Below are positions 35,827 through 45,803 of a DNA stretch of 64,000 nt, one piece after another. The stretch is taken from positions 1 to 64,000 of the forward strand of contig NZ_JACSJI010000008.1 of NCBI RefSeq assembly GCF_014349105.1, read 5' to 3'. Each line of letters begins with the position of its first letter. Position 1 is the first letter of the stretch. The position numbers and the translations under genes were made by a program. Source of the stretch: Caulobacter sp. 17J80-11. GTDB lineage: Bacteria > Pseudomonadota > Alphaproteobacteria > Caulobacterales > Caulobacteraceae. The notes under the pieces were generated by a model. That model had not been told where the DNA came from. It ran no database searches and saw nothing but the letters and a program-made list of their open reading frames with translations.

Positions 35827-38266
35827 ATGTTCCTGCGCGCGAACCGGACGGCCGTGGCCGTCGCCGCCCTGCTGGCCGCCTGCACGGCCGCGCCGCTGGC
35901 CCTGGCCGAGACCTACCACGTCCCGCCCGCGCCGATCGCCCAGATCCTGGACGCCGCGCCGACCCCGCAGGTCAGCCTGAGCAGCGACAGCTCGACCCTG
36001 GCCATCCTGGGCGGCGAGAACCTGCCGTCCATCGCGGCGGTGTCGGAGCCGATCCTGCGGCTGGGCGGCTACCGCATCAATCCGCGCACCGGCGGCCCGA
36101 TCGAGGCGCGCGTGGCCTGGCGCAACGCGCTGAGCTTCCAGGCGGTCGCCGGCGGCCCGGCCAAGGCGGTCGCCCTGCCCGCCGGCCTGCGCTTCACCGA
36201 CACCCGCTGGTCGCCGGACGGCAAGACCCTGGCCTTCGTAGCCGAGACCGCCGACGGGCTGGAGCTGTGGGCGGCGGACGTGAAGACCGCCACGGCGCGG
36301 CGGGTCGGCGCGCCGGGCCTGAACGGCGCGTTCGGCGCGTCCTACAGCTGGCTGCCGGACGGCTCGGGCTTCCTGGTGCGCGCCGTGCCGGCCGGCCGCG
36401 GCGCAGCGCCGGTCGCCCCAACCACGCCGGAAGGTCCGAAGGTGCAGGAGACCCAGGGCGGCAAGTCGGCCCCGGTGCGCACCTATCAGGACCTGCTGTC
36501 CTCGCCGCACGACGAAGCTCTGTTCGCGCACTACTTCACCTCGCAGCTGACCCGCGTCGACCTGCGCACCGGCGCGGCCCAGGCGATCGGCGCGCCCGGC
36601 CTCTACACCGGCGCCAGCGTCTCGCCGGACGGCCGGCTGATCCTGGCCACCCGGGTGAAGCCGCCGTTCAGCTACCTGGTGCCCGCCACCCTGTTCCCGA
36701 CCGAAATCTCGGTGATCGACTTCGGCGGCCAGACGGTGAAGACCCTGGTCGACCGCCCGCTGGCCGACAACGTGCCGCCGCCGTTCGACGCCGTGGTGCT
36801 GGGTCCCCGCAACGCGGAATGGCGCGCCGACGCGCCCGCGACCCTCGTCTGGGTCGAGGCCCAAGACGGCGGCGATCCGCGCAACAAGGCCGAGGTGCGC
36901 GATCGCGTGCTGATGCAGGACGCGCCCTTCACGGCGGCGCCCCGCACCCTGGTCGACCTAGACCAGCGCTACGCCGGCATCGACTGGGGCCGGGCCGACG
37001 CGGCCCTGGTCTACAGCCGCTGGTTCAACACCCGTAACGAGAAGCGCGTGCTGGTGAACCCGGCCCAGCCGGGATCGGGCCGCGTGCTGATCCAGCGCAA
37101 CTACCAGGACCAGTACGGCGACCCGGGCGACGTCGAGACCAAGGCCGACGGCAAGGGCCGGCAGGTGATCCACTTCACCCCCGACGGCAAGAGCGTGTTC
37201 CTGGCCGGCGAAGGCGCGGAGGCCGCCGGCGCGCGGCCGTTCCTGGACCGCATGACCCTGGCCGACGGCAAGACCCAGCGGTTGTGGCAGGCGAAGGCCG
37301 AAGCCTACGAGCCGGTCGTGGCCATCGCCGACGAGGCCGGCCGCAAGCTGATCACCCGCCGCGAGAGCAAGTCCGACGCGCCGAACTTCTTCCTGCGCGA
37401 CCTGGGCGGCAAGTCGCGCGCCCTGACCAGCTTCGTCGACCCGGCCCCGCAGTTCGCCGGGGTCAGCAAGCAGCAGATCACCTACACCCGCGCCGACGGG
37501 GTGCCGCTGAACGGCACGCTGTACCTGCCGGCCGGCTATGATCCCAAGCGCGACGGGCGACTGCCGCTGCTGATGTGGGCCTATCCGGCCGAGTTCACCG
37601 ACGCGAAGGTGGCCGGCCAGACGGTGGACCGCTCCAACCGCTTCACCCGCCCGACCGGGGCCAGCCACCTGTTCCTGCTGACCCAGGGCTATGCGGTGCT
37701 GGACAACCCGACCATGCCCATCGTGGGCGCGAACGGGGCCGAGCCGAACGACACCTATGTCGAGCAGCTGGTGGCCAGCGCCCAGGCGGCGGTCGACAAG
37801 GTGGTGGAGATGGGCGTCGCCGACCGCGACCGCATCGCCGTGGGCGGCCACAGCTACGGCGCGTTCATGACCGCCAACCTGCTGGTGCACACCGACCTGT
37901 TCAAGACCGGCATCGCCCGCTCGGGGGCCTACAACCGCACCCTGACGCCGTTCGGCTTCCAGGCCGAGCAGCGCACCTACTGGGAGGCGGAGGACACCTA
38001 CACGCGCATGAGCCCGTTCACCTACGCCGACAAGGTCAACGAGCCGATCCTGCTGATCCACGGCGAGGCCGACGACAATTCCGGCACCTTCCCGATCCAG
38101 AGCGAGCGGTTCTACGCCGCGCTGAAGGGCGTCGGCGGTGCGCTACGTGGTGCTGCCCAACGAGGCGCACGGCTACCGCGCGCGGGAGTCGAACCTGCAC
38201 ACCCTGTGGGAGATGACCACCTGGCTGGACCGCTGGTTGAAGCCGGCGGCGAAGGCCGCGCCGTAA
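35827..38266 (+). pseudogene. S9 prolyl oligopeptidase-type peptidase, frameshifted near the 3' end
   Basis: A signal peptide (AVAVAALLAACTAAPLALA) is followed by a beta-propeller and a C-terminal alpha/beta hydrolase domain. Ser (GGHSYGAFMTANLL) and Asp (LIHGEADDNSGTFP) of the triad are in the main frame. At about 38134-38140 the frame is lost: the natural continuation VRYVVLPNEAHGYRARESNL, with the catalytic His, and the end TTWLDRWLKPAAKAAP lie in the next frame and stop at TAA 38264-38266. In the straight frame the protein runs on into the type B repeat to 38523 with no homology. So the gene has lost its His unless the shift is a sequencing error or is bypassed. Secreted dipeptidyl-peptidase-like function would be expected of the intact protein. 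Confidence 0.85.
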
Positions 38267-38302
38267 GGGCCCTGTCCCACGGGACGCGTGCCAACCTCGC
38301 TC

Positions 38303-38392
38303 CGTCTGCCCCGGCGAAAGCCGGGGTCCAGGTGAAGCCCGCCGAGCGCCGCGGAGGGCCGTGGGGCCCGACTTTCGCCGGGACATACGGCC
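38303..38392. repeat. Type B palindromic element, copy 1
   Basis: Hairpin GCCCCGGCGAAAGCCGGGG followed by TCCAGGTGAAGCCC, then the inverted half GGCCCGACTTTCGCCGGGACA. The two ends are near-perfect reverse complements over ~28 bases. It lies 3' of the S9 peptidase. Confidence 0.8.
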
Positions 38393-38480
38393 TGGGGCTG
38401 GCGTGGAACGCGCTTGGCGAGCGGAGCGGGGAACCTAGGGGCCGCCCAAAGGTTGGCCAGGGTTTCCCCGAGAGGACCGC

Positions 38481-38834
38481 ATGCGCCTGCTTCTCGTCTC
38501 TCCCCTCGCCGCCCTGGCCCTGATCGCCGCCGCCCTGCCGGCCGCGGCCGCGCCGGCGGCCAAGCCCGCCGCCGCCCCCACCACCCCGGCCGCGCCGTCC
38601 GCAAAGCCGCTGGCCGCCGGCCAGGTGGCCGTGAAGGTCCAGTGCCGCGGCATGCCCGACGGCGCCCTGAAGGACTGCAAGGCGCTCAGCTCCGAGCCGA
38701 AGAACGCCGACGCCGAACAGGCGGCCGTGCAGATCGCCTCGCAGCAAAAGGGCAAGCCGCCCGCCGACTGGCCGGCCGAAGGGCGGATGCTGGTGCTGCC
38801 GCTGGTCCTGACCCCGAACAAGACCGGGTCGTAG
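38481..38834 (+). CDS. Small secreted protein with TonB C-terminus-like motif
   Basis: 117 residues. Signal peptide RLLLVSPLAALALIAAALP, an Ala/Pro linker, then VKVQCRGMPDGALKDCKALS with two Cys, and LVLPLVLTPNKTGS at the end. The C-x-(5)-DGAL-x-DC pattern and closing PL-LTP resemble the TonB C-terminal domain seen in alphaproteobacterial energy-transducer-like proteins, but the N-terminal anchor and Pro-rich box of true TonB are missing. Function unknown. Confidence 0.7.
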   Translation: MRLLLVSPLAALALIAAALPAAAAPAAKPAAAPTTPAAPSAKPLAAGQVAVKVQCRGMPDGALKDCKALSSEPKNADAEQAAVQIASQQKGKPPADWPAEGRMLVLPLVLTPNKTGS

Positions 38835-38845
38835 GCCGGCCGGGC

Positions 38846-39418
38846 TCAGCCCTCCGCGACCCCGCACTGCAAGAGCTGGCGACGGGTGGCCTGCAGGATC
38901 TCGGCGGCCAGCGCCTTGTCGTCGCCGACCGAGGCGGCCAGGTTGGTCGCACCGATCATCGCCGCGAACATGGCGATGGCCTCCTCGCGCTCGGCCCCGG
39001 CCTCCTTGGCGATCACCTCGATCATGCGCTTGACGCCGGCGGTGTAGGCCGCCTGCACCGCCTCGCCGCGCCGGGCGACGTCGGGGCCCAGCATGGCGGC
39101 GGGACAGGCCGGCGCGCCGGTGCGCGGGTCGCCGGCCAGGTACTCGTTCATGAACTGCTCGAAGCGGGCGTCGTCGGACAGCAGCTGGCCCAGGCCCGAC
39201 CACTTGGCCGAGGCCTGCTGCAGGGCGCAGGTGCAGGCCTCGGCGACCAGCGCCTCCTTGTTGGCGAAGTGGGCGTAGAAGCCACCGTGGGTCAGGCCGC
39301 TCTCGCGCATGATCTCGTCCACGCCGACCCCGTCCACGCCCTTCTGCTGGAACAGGCGGCTGGCGGTCTCGACGATCCGCTGGCGGGTTTCTTCCTTGCG
39401 CGTCTTCAGGTTGCTCAC
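38846..39418 (-). CDS. TetR-family regulator, divergent from the RND efflux operon
   Basis: 190 residues from GTG 39418. The N-terminal helix-turn-helix is typical (RQRIVETASRLFQQKGVDGV, then VDEIMRESGLTHGGFYAHFA). The C-terminal ligand domain has CPAAMLGPDVARRGEAVQAA. An ATG at 39451 would add MDFQSADDGS-V; neither start has a good Shine-Dalgarno. It faces the efflux operon across ~226 bases holding three evenly spaced palindromes (39570-39621), which are its likely operators. By analogy with AcrR/RamR it should repress the pump until a ligand binds. Confidence 0.9.
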   Translation of the reverse strand: MSNLKTRKEETRQRIVETASRLFQQKGVDGVGVDEIMRESGLTHGGFYAHFANKEALVAEACTCALQQASAKWSGLGQLLSDDARFEQFMNEYLAGDPRTGAPACPAAMLGPDVARRGEAVQAAYTAGVKRMIEVIAKEAGAEREEAIAMFAAMIGATNLAASVGDDKALAAEILQATRRQLLQCGVAEG

Positions 39419-39569
39419 GACCGACCCATCGTCCGCTGACTGAAAATCCATATAGGCGTTAGGGGATTCGGGGAAAACCTTCCTCGGCCTGGAAGGTCCG
39501 GATCGATTTCTGCGCGCCTCCGCACAATTTTCCGGCCGAGCTTCTTGAACCATCGTTCTCGCGATCCAC

Positions 39570-39621
39570 ATGACGACCGTCATAACGCATGACGCACGTC
39601 ATATCGTATGACGATCGTCAT
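39570..39621. promoter_or_regulatory. Three 14-bp palindromes at 19-bp spacing (candidate TetR operator)
   Basis: ATGACG-AC-CGTCAT (39570-39583), ATGACG-CA-CGTCAT (39589-39602) and ATGACG-AT-CGTCAT (39608-39621). All have the same 6-bp arms and differ only in the two central bases; centres are exactly 19 bp apart. They end 23 bases before the MFP start codon and lie ~150 bases from the TetR gene start. TetR-family proteins bind such palindromes as dimers, and the constant spacing suggests cooperative binding along one side of the helix. Confidence 0.85.
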
Positions 39622-39644
39622 AATCCAAGTCGTGGGGATACGGC

Positions 39645-40814
39645 ATGTCGAGACTCAGAGAGGCGGGGGAGACCACGAGCTGGCTCGCCGCCGCAGGCGT
39701 CAGCCTGGCGGTGCTGGCCCTGGCCGGTTGCGGGGCCAAGGCGCAGGACGACGACGCCGCGCCGCCGCCGCCGGTCACCGTGGCCCAGCCGCTGGTCCAG
39801 CCGGTGGAGGAATGGAGCGAGCACACCGGCCGCTTCGTCGCCGCCCAGAGCGTGGACGTGCGCCCGCGCGTCAGCGGCTACCTGCAGCAGATCCACTTCA
39901 CCGACGGCCAGTACGTCCAGAAGGGCCAGCTGCTGTTCACCATCGACCCCCTGCCCCTGCAGGCCCAGGTCGACCGGGCCAAGGCCGACGTCGGCCAGGC
40001 GGAGGCCAGGCTGGCCCGCGCTCAGAGCGAGTTCGATCGCGCCCAGGCGCTGCGCGAAGCCGACGCCATCTCGGCCGAGGAGTTCGACGCCCGCCGCGAG
40101 GCGGTGGCCCAGTCCAAGTCGGCCAAGGCGGCGGCCCAGGCGGCGCTCAGGGCCAACGACCTCGACCTCGGCTACACCCGGGTCTACGCGCCGATCTCGG
40201 GCCGGATTTCCGACCGCAGGGTCGACGGCGGCAATCTGGTGCAGGCCGGCCAGACGGTGCTGACCACCATCGTGTCGCTGGACCCGATCCACTTCGAGTT
40301 CTCCGCGCCGGAGGCCCTGCTGTCCGGCGCCGGCGGCCCGGCCCTGACGCCCGGCGCCCCGCGCGAGGTGGCGCTGAAGCTCGAAGGCGAGAGCGACTTC
40401 GCCCACCACGGCAAGCTGGACTTCGTCGACAACCGCATCGACCCGTCCACCGGCACCATCCGCGGCCGGGCGGTCTTCCAGAACAAGGGCGAGTTCACGC
40501 CCGGCCAGTACGGCCGCGTGCGCCTGCTGGCGGCCGCCAGCGGCCCGTCGGTGCTGCTGCCCGAGGCGGCGATCAACACCGACCAGTCGCGCAAGTACGT
40601 GCTGGTGGTGAACGCCAAGAACCTGGTCGAGTACCGGCCGGTCGAGCTGGGCACGACCTACCAGGGCCTCAGGGTGATCCGCTCGGGCCTCAAGGGGGGC
40701 GAACGCGTCGTCGTCAACGGCCTGCAGCGCGCCATCCCCGGCCAGCCCGTCAAACCCGAATTCGCCCGCCCCGCCCGCGAGGCGGCGGCGGCCCAAGCCA
40801 AGACCGCAGGCTGA
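39645..40814 (+). CDS. RND efflux periplasmic adaptor (membrane fusion protein)
   Basis: 389 residues. The signal sequence ends in a lipobox (LAVLALAGC), so the adaptor is a lipoprotein of the inner membrane. Domains: lipoyl/barrel-sandwich (VRPRVSGYLQQIHFTDGQYV), a coiled hairpin (RAKADVGQAEARLARAQSEF, EFDARREAVAQSKSAKAAAQ), and beta-barrel (VYAPISGRISDRRVDGGNLV). It links the RND pump to the outer-membrane channel. Eight bases separate it from the pump gene. Confidence 0.95.
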   Translation: MSRLREAGETTSWLAAAGVSLAVLALAGCGAKAQDDDAAPPPPVTVAQPLVQPVEEWSEHTGRFVAAQSVDVRPRVSGYLQQIHFTDGQYVQKGQLLFTIDPLPLQAQVDRAKADVGQAEARLARAQSEFDRAQALREADAISAEEFDARREAVAQSKSAKAAAQAALRANDLDLGYTRVYAPISGRISDRRVDGGNLVQAGQTVLTTIVSLDPIHFEFSAPEALLSGAGGPALTPGAPREVALKLEGESDFAHHGKLDFVDNRIDPSTGTIRGRAVFQNKGEFTPGQYGRVRLLAAASGPSVLLPEAAINTDQSRKYVLVVNAKNLVEYRPVELGTTYQGLRVIRSGLKGGERVVVNGLQRAIPGQPVKPEFARPAREAAAAQAKTAG

Positions 40815-40821
40815 TCCCTAC

Positions 40822-43800
40822 ATGCGCCTATCGAGGTTCTTCATCGACCGCCCGATCTTCGCGACGGTGCTGTCGGTGGTCATCACCCTGGTCGGGATCC
40901 TGGCGATCCGGACCCTGCCGCTGTCGGAATATCCGGAGGTGGTCCCCCCGACCATCACGGTGACCGCGGCCTATCCGGGGGCCAGCCCCGAGACCATCGC
41001 CGAGACCGTCGCCGCGCCGCTGGAGCAGTCGATCAACGGCGTCGAGAACATGCTCTACCTGGGGTCCCAGTCGACCGCCGACGGGCGGCTGACGGTGACC
41101 GTCACCTTCAAGCTGGGCACCGATCTCGACGACGCCCAGGTGCTGGTCCAGAACCGCGTCTCGACCGCCCAGGCCCGCCTGCCCGAGGAGGTGCGACGGC
41201 TCGGCGTCACCGTCGCCAAGAGCAGCCCGAACCTGATGATGGTCGTGCACATGCTCTCGCCCGACGAGCGCTACGACCAGATCTACGTCTCCAACTACAC
41301 GACCCTGAAGGTCCGCGACGAGCTCGCGCGCCTGAAGGGCGCCGGCGACGTGGTGGTGTTCGGCGCGCGCGACTACGCCATGCGCATCTGGCTGGACCCG
41401 GAGAAGATCGCCGCCCGCGGCCTGACCGCCGGCGACGTGCTGGCCGGCCTGCGCCGCCAGAACATCCAGGTCGCCGCCGGCAGCGTCGGCGCCGAGCCGC
41501 AGCCGAACGGCGCCCAGTTCCAGCTGACCGTCGAGGCCCCCGGCCGCCTGGTCGAACCCGAGGCCTTCGAGGACGTGGTGGTGGCCACCGGCCGCGACGG
41601 CGCCCTGGTGCGCGTCCGCGACGTCGGTCGGGTGGAGCTGGGCGCGGAGAACTACACCTCCGACGCCTCGCTGGGCGGCAAGCCGGCCGTGGCCGTGGCC
41701 GTCTTCCAGCGTCCGGGCTCCAACGCGCTGGAGACGGGCCGCGAGGTCGAGGCGACGATGCAGCGGCTGTCCAAGGACTTCCCGCAAGGGCTCGAGTACA
41801 AGATCGTCTACGACACCACCAAGTTCGTCTCGACCTCCATCCACGAGGTGCAGAAGACCCTGCTCGAGGCCGTGCTGCTGGTCGTGGTGGTGGTGTTCGT
41901 CTTCCTGCAGAGCTGGCGGGCGGCGCTGATCCCGGTGCTGGCCATCCCGGTCTCGGTGGTAGGCACCTTCGCCCTGCTGACCCTGACCGGCGGCTCGATC
42001 AACACCCTGTCCCTGTTCGGCCTGATCCTGGCCATCGGCATCGTCGTCGACGACGCCATCGTGGTGGTCGAGAACGTCGAGCGGAACATCGCCCGGGGCC
42101 TCAGTCCCAAGGAGGCCGCGAGGGTCTCCATGGACGAGGTCGGAGGCGCGCTGATCGCCATCGCCCTGGTGCTGACCGCGGTGTTCGTGCCGGTGGGCTT
42201 CATCGGCGGGGTGGCCGGCCAGTTCTACAAGCAGTTCGCCCTGACCATCGCCACCGCGACCCTGATCTCGGCCTTCGTGTCCCTGACCCTCTCGCCGGCC
42301 CTGTGCGCGGTGCTGCTGAAGCCCCACGCCCACGACCGCGAGCCGAAGGCCTGGGAGAAGCCGCTGCACGCCTTCTTCGGCGCCTTCAACCGCGGCTTCG
42401 ACATCCTGTCGGACCGCTACGGCCTGCTCACCAAGCGCGCCGTGCGCTACGCGGCCATCGTGCTGGTGGTCTACGGCGGCCTGGTGCTGCTGACCGGCGG
42501 CCTGTTCCAGATGTCGCCCAAGGGCTTCGTACCGGCCATGGACCGCGGCTACGGCTTCGTGGCCATCCAGCTGCCGCAGGGCGCCTCGCTGCAGCGCACC
42601 CGCGAAGTGACCCAGGAGGTCTCCACGCGGGTCCGCAGCGTCAAGGGCGTGGTCGCCGACCCCGGCTTCGTCGGCTACTCGGGCGCCACCGGCACCCAGG
42701 CCACCAACTCGGCCACGGTGTTCTTCACCTTCGCGCCGTTCGACGAGCGGGCGAAGACCCACCGCACTCAGGACGCCATCCTGAACGACGTGCGCAAGGC
42801 CACGGCCGACATCCAGGACGCCTTCGTCCTGGTCATCGCGCCGCCGGCGGTGCAGGGCCTGGGCTCGGGCTCCGGGGTCAAGATGATGATCCAGGACCGC
42901 GAGGGCAAAGGCTACGCCGCCCTGGCCGACGCCTCCTTCAACATGATGATGGCGGCCAACCAGACGCCGGGCGTGGCCAACGCCTTCACCTTCTATGAGG
43001 CGCGCACGCCGCGGCTGAAGCTGGAGGTCGACCGCGACAAGGCCGAGGCGCTCCGCGTGCCGGTCTCCGAGGTCAACCAGGCGCTGGAGGTCTATCTCGG
43101 CTCGGCCTACGTCAACGACTTCAACTATCTGGGCCGCACCTTCCGGGTGACCGCCCAGGCCGACGGCCAGTTCCGCCAGAGCAAGGAAGACATCGGCCGC
43201 CTGTGGGTGCGCAGCCTGGACGGCCAGATGGTGCCGCTCTCGGCGGTGACCCGGGTGGCGGAAACGGCCGGCCCGTCGCGGGTGCCCCGCTACAACCTCT
43301 ATCCGGCCGCCGAACTGAACGCCGAGCCCGCGCCGGGGACCTCCTCGGGCCAGTTGATCGCCAAGCTGGAGACGCTGGCCGCCAAGACCCTGCCGGCCGG
43401 CATGTCCTACGAGTGGACCGAGCTCGGCTACATCCAGAAGACGGAGTCGGGCGGAACGCTCGGGATCTTCCTGCTGGCCGCCTTCTTCGTCTTCCTGGTT
43501 CTGGCGGCCCAGTACGAGAGCCTGACCCTGCCGCTGGCGGTGATCCTGATCGTGCCCATGTCGATCCTGGGCGCCCTCGTCGGCCTTCTGCTGCGCGGAC
43601 TGGACGTCAACGTCCTGACCCAGATCGCGCTGATCGTGCTGGTCGGCCTGGCGGCCAAGAACGCGGTGCTGATCGTCGAGTTCGCCAAGCAGCTCGAGGA
43701 CCAGGAGGGGCTCGATCCCTTCGCCGCCGCGGCCAAGTCGGCGGGCCTGCGCCTGCGTCCCATCCTGATGACCTCGCTGGCCTTCATCCTGGGCGTGACG

Positions 43801-44001
43801 CCGCTGGTGTTCGCCCACGGGGCCGGGGCGGAACAGCGCGTCGCCATCGGCACGGCGGTCTTCGCCGGCATGATCGGGGTCACCCTGATCGGCCTCGTCC
43901 TCACCCCCGTCTTCTACGTCGTCACCCGCCGCCTCTCGGCCCTGATCGGCCGGCTGAGGGCCGACCCGGCCGCGCCCGCCGACGCCCACGCGGCCGAATG
44001 A
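40822..44001 (+). CDS. RND efflux pump, HAE1 (AcrB-like) family
   Basis: 1059 residues, twelve helices and two large periplasmic domains. It starts RLSRFFIDRPIFATVLSVVI as in AcrB/MexB. Helix 4 holds the proton-relay pair in GIVVDDAIVVVENVER; helix 10 has the matching Lys in LVGLAAKNAVLIVEFAKQLE. Proton-driven export of hydrophobic compounds such as drugs, bile-like amphiphiles or flavonoids; substrate unknown. The TGA at 43999-44001 precedes the outer-membrane gene by 14 bases. Confidence 0.96.
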   Translation: MRLSRFFIDRPIFATVLSVVITLVGILAIRTLPLSEYPEVVPPTITVTAAYPGASPETIAETVAAPLEQSINGVENMLYLGSQSTADGRLTVTVTFKLGTDLDDAQVLVQNRVSTAQARLPEEVRRLGVTVAKSSPNLMMVVHMLSPDERYDQIYVSNYTTLKVRDELARLKGAGDVVVFGARDYAMRIWLDPEKIAARGLTAGDVLAGLRRQNIQVAAGSVGAEPQPNGAQFQLTVEAPGRLVEPEAFEDVVVATGRDGALVRVRDVGRVELGAENYTSDASLGGKPAVAVAVFQRPGSNALETGREVEATMQRLSKDFPQGLEYKIVYDTTKFVSTSIHEVQKTLLEAVLLVVVVVFVFLQSWRAALIPVLAIPVSVVGTFALLTLTGGSINTLSLFGLILAIGIVVDDAIVVVENVERNIARGLSPKEAARVSMDEVGGALIAIALVLTAVFVPVGFIGGVAGQFYKQFALTIATATLISAFVSLTLSPALCAVLLKPHAHDREPKAWEKPLHAFFGAFNRGFDILSDRYGLLTKRAVRYAAIVLVVYGGLVLLTGGLFQMSPKGFVPAMDRGYGFVAIQLPQGASLQRTREVTQEVSTRVRSVKGVVADPGFVGYSGATGTQATNSATVFFTFAPFDERAKTHRTQDAILNDVRKATADIQDAFVLVIAPPAVQGLGSGSGVKMMIQDREGKGYAALADASFNMMMAANQTPGVANAFTFYEARTPRLKLEVDRDKAEALRVPVSEVNQALEVYLGSAYVNDFNYLGRTFRVTAQADGQFRQSKEDIGRLWVRSLDGQMVPLSAVTRVAETAGPSRVPRYNLYPAAELNAEPAPGTSSGQLIAKLETLAAKTLPAGMSYEWTELGYIQKTESGGTLGIFLLAAFFVFLVLAAQYESLTLPLAVILIVPMSILGALVGLLLRGLDVNVLTQIALIVLVGLAAKNAVLIVEFAKQLEDQEGLDPFAAAAKSAGLRLRPILMTSLAFILGVTPLVFAHGAGAEQRVAIGTAVFAGMIGVTLIGLVLTPVFYVVTRRLSALIGRLRADPAAPADAHAAE

Positions 44002-44015
44002 TCCGGAGTCCCGAA

Positions 44016-45401
44016 GTGAAAGCCCGAACCCTGCTGGCGGCCCTCATGGCCGCCTCCGCCCTCACCGCCTGCGCCTCGACCGGCGACCTGCCGGCCGGGG
44101 CCAGCCCCCTCCCCGGCGCCTTCGCCCGCGCCGAGGGGGGCCAGGCCGCCCAGCCCGACACCGCCTGGTGGACGGCGCTGGGCGATCCCACCCTCGACGC
44201 CCTGGTCGAGAAGGCGCTCACCTCCAACCGCGACCTGCTGGCCGCCGAGGCCGAGGTCCGCCGCGCCCGCGCCCTGGCCGACGTCGAGGCCTGGAACTTC
44301 CTGCCGTTCGGCTCGGCCAACACCGGCTGGAGCCAGGCCCGCGACGGCCAGCCGCCCGTCAACGGCGAGGTCGCCGCGCTGGGGGCGACGGCCTCGTGGG
44401 AGGCCGACGTGTTCGGGCGCATCCACGCCGGCGTGAAGGCCGCCGAGGCCGACGCCCTATCGGTGGAGGAGGCCCGCAAGGGCGCCCTGGTCACGGTCGC
44501 GGCCGAGACCGCCGCCGCCTACGTCGACCTGCGCGGCGCCCAGGCGCGGCTGGCGGCGGCCCAGGCCAACCTGAAGAGCCAGACCGACACCCTGGCCCTG
44601 ACCGAGAAGATGAAGGCGGCCGGCCAGGGCACCCGGCTGGACGTGGCCCGCGCGCGCGAACAGCTGGAGACCACCCGCTCGACCGTCTCCACCCTGGAGG
44701 CCCAGATCGCCGGCGCCCACGACGCGCTGAACGTGCTGGTGGCCGGGCTGACGCCGGCGCTGGAGGCCCTGCTAGCCGACCCGACCGCCGTGCCGGCCGC
44801 GCCGGCGCAGTTCGGCGTAGGCTCGCCGGAGGACCTGCTGCAGCGGCGCCCGGACATCCGCCAGGCCGAGGCGCGGCTGCAGGCGGCGGTGGCGCGTCGC
44901 CGGGCCGCCAAGGTCGACTGGTGGCCGCGCCTGACCGTGGCCGGCGGAGCCGCCTGGCTCGCCCCGGGCTTCGGCGACCTCGGCGTCAGCGACGGCTTCT
45001 CCTACTCGATCGGGCCGCGCATTGACTGGCCGGCCCTGGACTTCCGCCGCAACGCGCTGCGTGAACAGGCGGCCCAGGCCGGGGCGGAGGCCGAGTTCCA
45101 CCGCTACGACCAGAGCGTGCTGTCGGGCGTGCGCGACGTCGACACCGGCCTGGCCGCCCTGTCGGCCGCCCGCGTGGCCGCCCGCGACCTCGACGCGGCG
45201 GCGGCCGCGGCGCGCGAGGCGGCGGAGCTGTCGCGGGTCCGCTATCGCCAGGGCGCCGATCCGTTCTTCAGCGTGCTGGACGCCGAACGGCGCCTGTCCG
45301 AGGCCGAGGACCGCCTGGCCGTCGCCCGCACCCGCGAGGCGCTGGCCTACGTGCGGCTGGGCCAGGCGCTGGGCGCGGGCTGGCAGGCGCGGCCGGGGTG
45401 A
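44016..45401 (+). CDS. Outer-membrane efflux lipoprotein (TolC/NodT family)
   Basis: 461 residues from GTG 44016, with CGGAG 7 bases ahead. An earlier ATG (43998) overlaps the pump stop but lacks such a site. Lipobox LLAALMAASALTAC. NodT/OprM features: WWTALGDPTLDALVEKALTS, NRDLLAAEAEVRRARALADV, RRPDIRQAEARLQAAVARRR, and a second OEP repeat in the C-terminal half with FFSVLDAERRLSEAEDRLAV. Completes the tripartite pump operon (adaptor, pump, channel) under the TetR gene opposite. Confidence 0.94.
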   Translation: MKARTLLAALMAASALTACASTGDLPAGASPLPGAFARAEGGQAAQPDTAWWTALGDPTLDALVEKALTSNRDLLAAEAEVRRARALADVEAWNFLPFGSANTGWSQARDGQPPVNGEVAALGATASWEADVFGRIHAGVKAAEADALSVEEARKGALVTVAAETAAAYVDLRGAQARLAAAQANLKSQTDTLALTEKMKAAGQGTRLDVARAREQLETTRSTVSTLEAQIAGAHDALNVLVAGLTPALEALLADPTAVPAAPAQFGVGSPEDLLQRRPDIRQAEARLQAAVARRRAAKVDWWPRLTVAGGAAWLAPGFGDLGVSDGFSYSIGPRIDWPALDFRRNALREQAAQAGAEAEFHRYDQSVLSGVRDVDTGLAALSAARVAARDLDAAAAAAREAAELSRVRYRQGADPFFSVLDAERRLSEAEDRLAVARTREALAYVRLGQALGAGWQARPG

Positions 45402-45536
45402 CGGACGCGAATCGCGGGACCGGAATCGCAGCGCTTCGTGCCGGCCGTGAAGCCGTCGAGCCGCCGCCCGGTCCCCTTTCTCGCGAAAGCCCAGCAAAAC
45501 CGTGCGGAAAGGTCGCGCCGAACCCCGCCGAAGCCG

Positions 45537-45564
45537 TTGACTTCGCCGGCTCGTTGAGTATTTT
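45537..45564 (+). promoter_or_regulatory. Candidate sigma-70 promoter of rpmG
   Basis: TTGACT (45537-45542), a 16-bp spacer, then TATTTT (45559-45564), 45 bases before the rpmG ATG. It matches the TTGAC box of alphaproteobacterial housekeeping promoters; the -10 match is moderate. Confidence 0.55.
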
Positions 45565-45609
45565 CCGCGCCTCGAATTTCAGCGGCCGTGGCCGCCGAGG
45601 AGTCCCGCC

Positions 45610-45777
45610 ATGGCCAAACCGGCTTCCATCAAGATCCGCCTCAACTCCACGGCGGACACCGGCTTCTTCTACGTCACCAAGAAGAACGCCCGCACCAAGA
45701 CCGAAAAGATGGTGCTGAAGAAGTACGACCCCGTCGTGCGCAAGCACGTCGAGTTCAAGGAAGGCAAGATCAAGTAA
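45610..45777 (+). CDS. rpmG: 50S ribosomal protein L33
   Basis: 55 residues. [20 protein letters not shown], then [20 protein letters not shown] and [14 protein letters not shown] match alphaproteobacterial L33 over the full length; the Cys-free type that does not bind zinc. GAGGAGTCCCGCC precedes the ATG. Its own promoter (45537) and terminator (45804) suggest a single-gene transcript. Confidence 0.97.
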   Translation: MAKPASIKIRLNSTADTGFFYVTKKNARTKTEKMVLKKYDPVVRKHVEFKEGKIK

Positions 45778-45803
45778 GATCTCGCTTCCAGCGACGCTAT
45801 TCG

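Noticed and set aside
38267-38523. C-terminal extension of the S9 peptidase frame
   Set aside because: After the frameshift the text is a translation of noncoding and type B repeat sequence; the natural end is the TAA at 38264 in the next frame.
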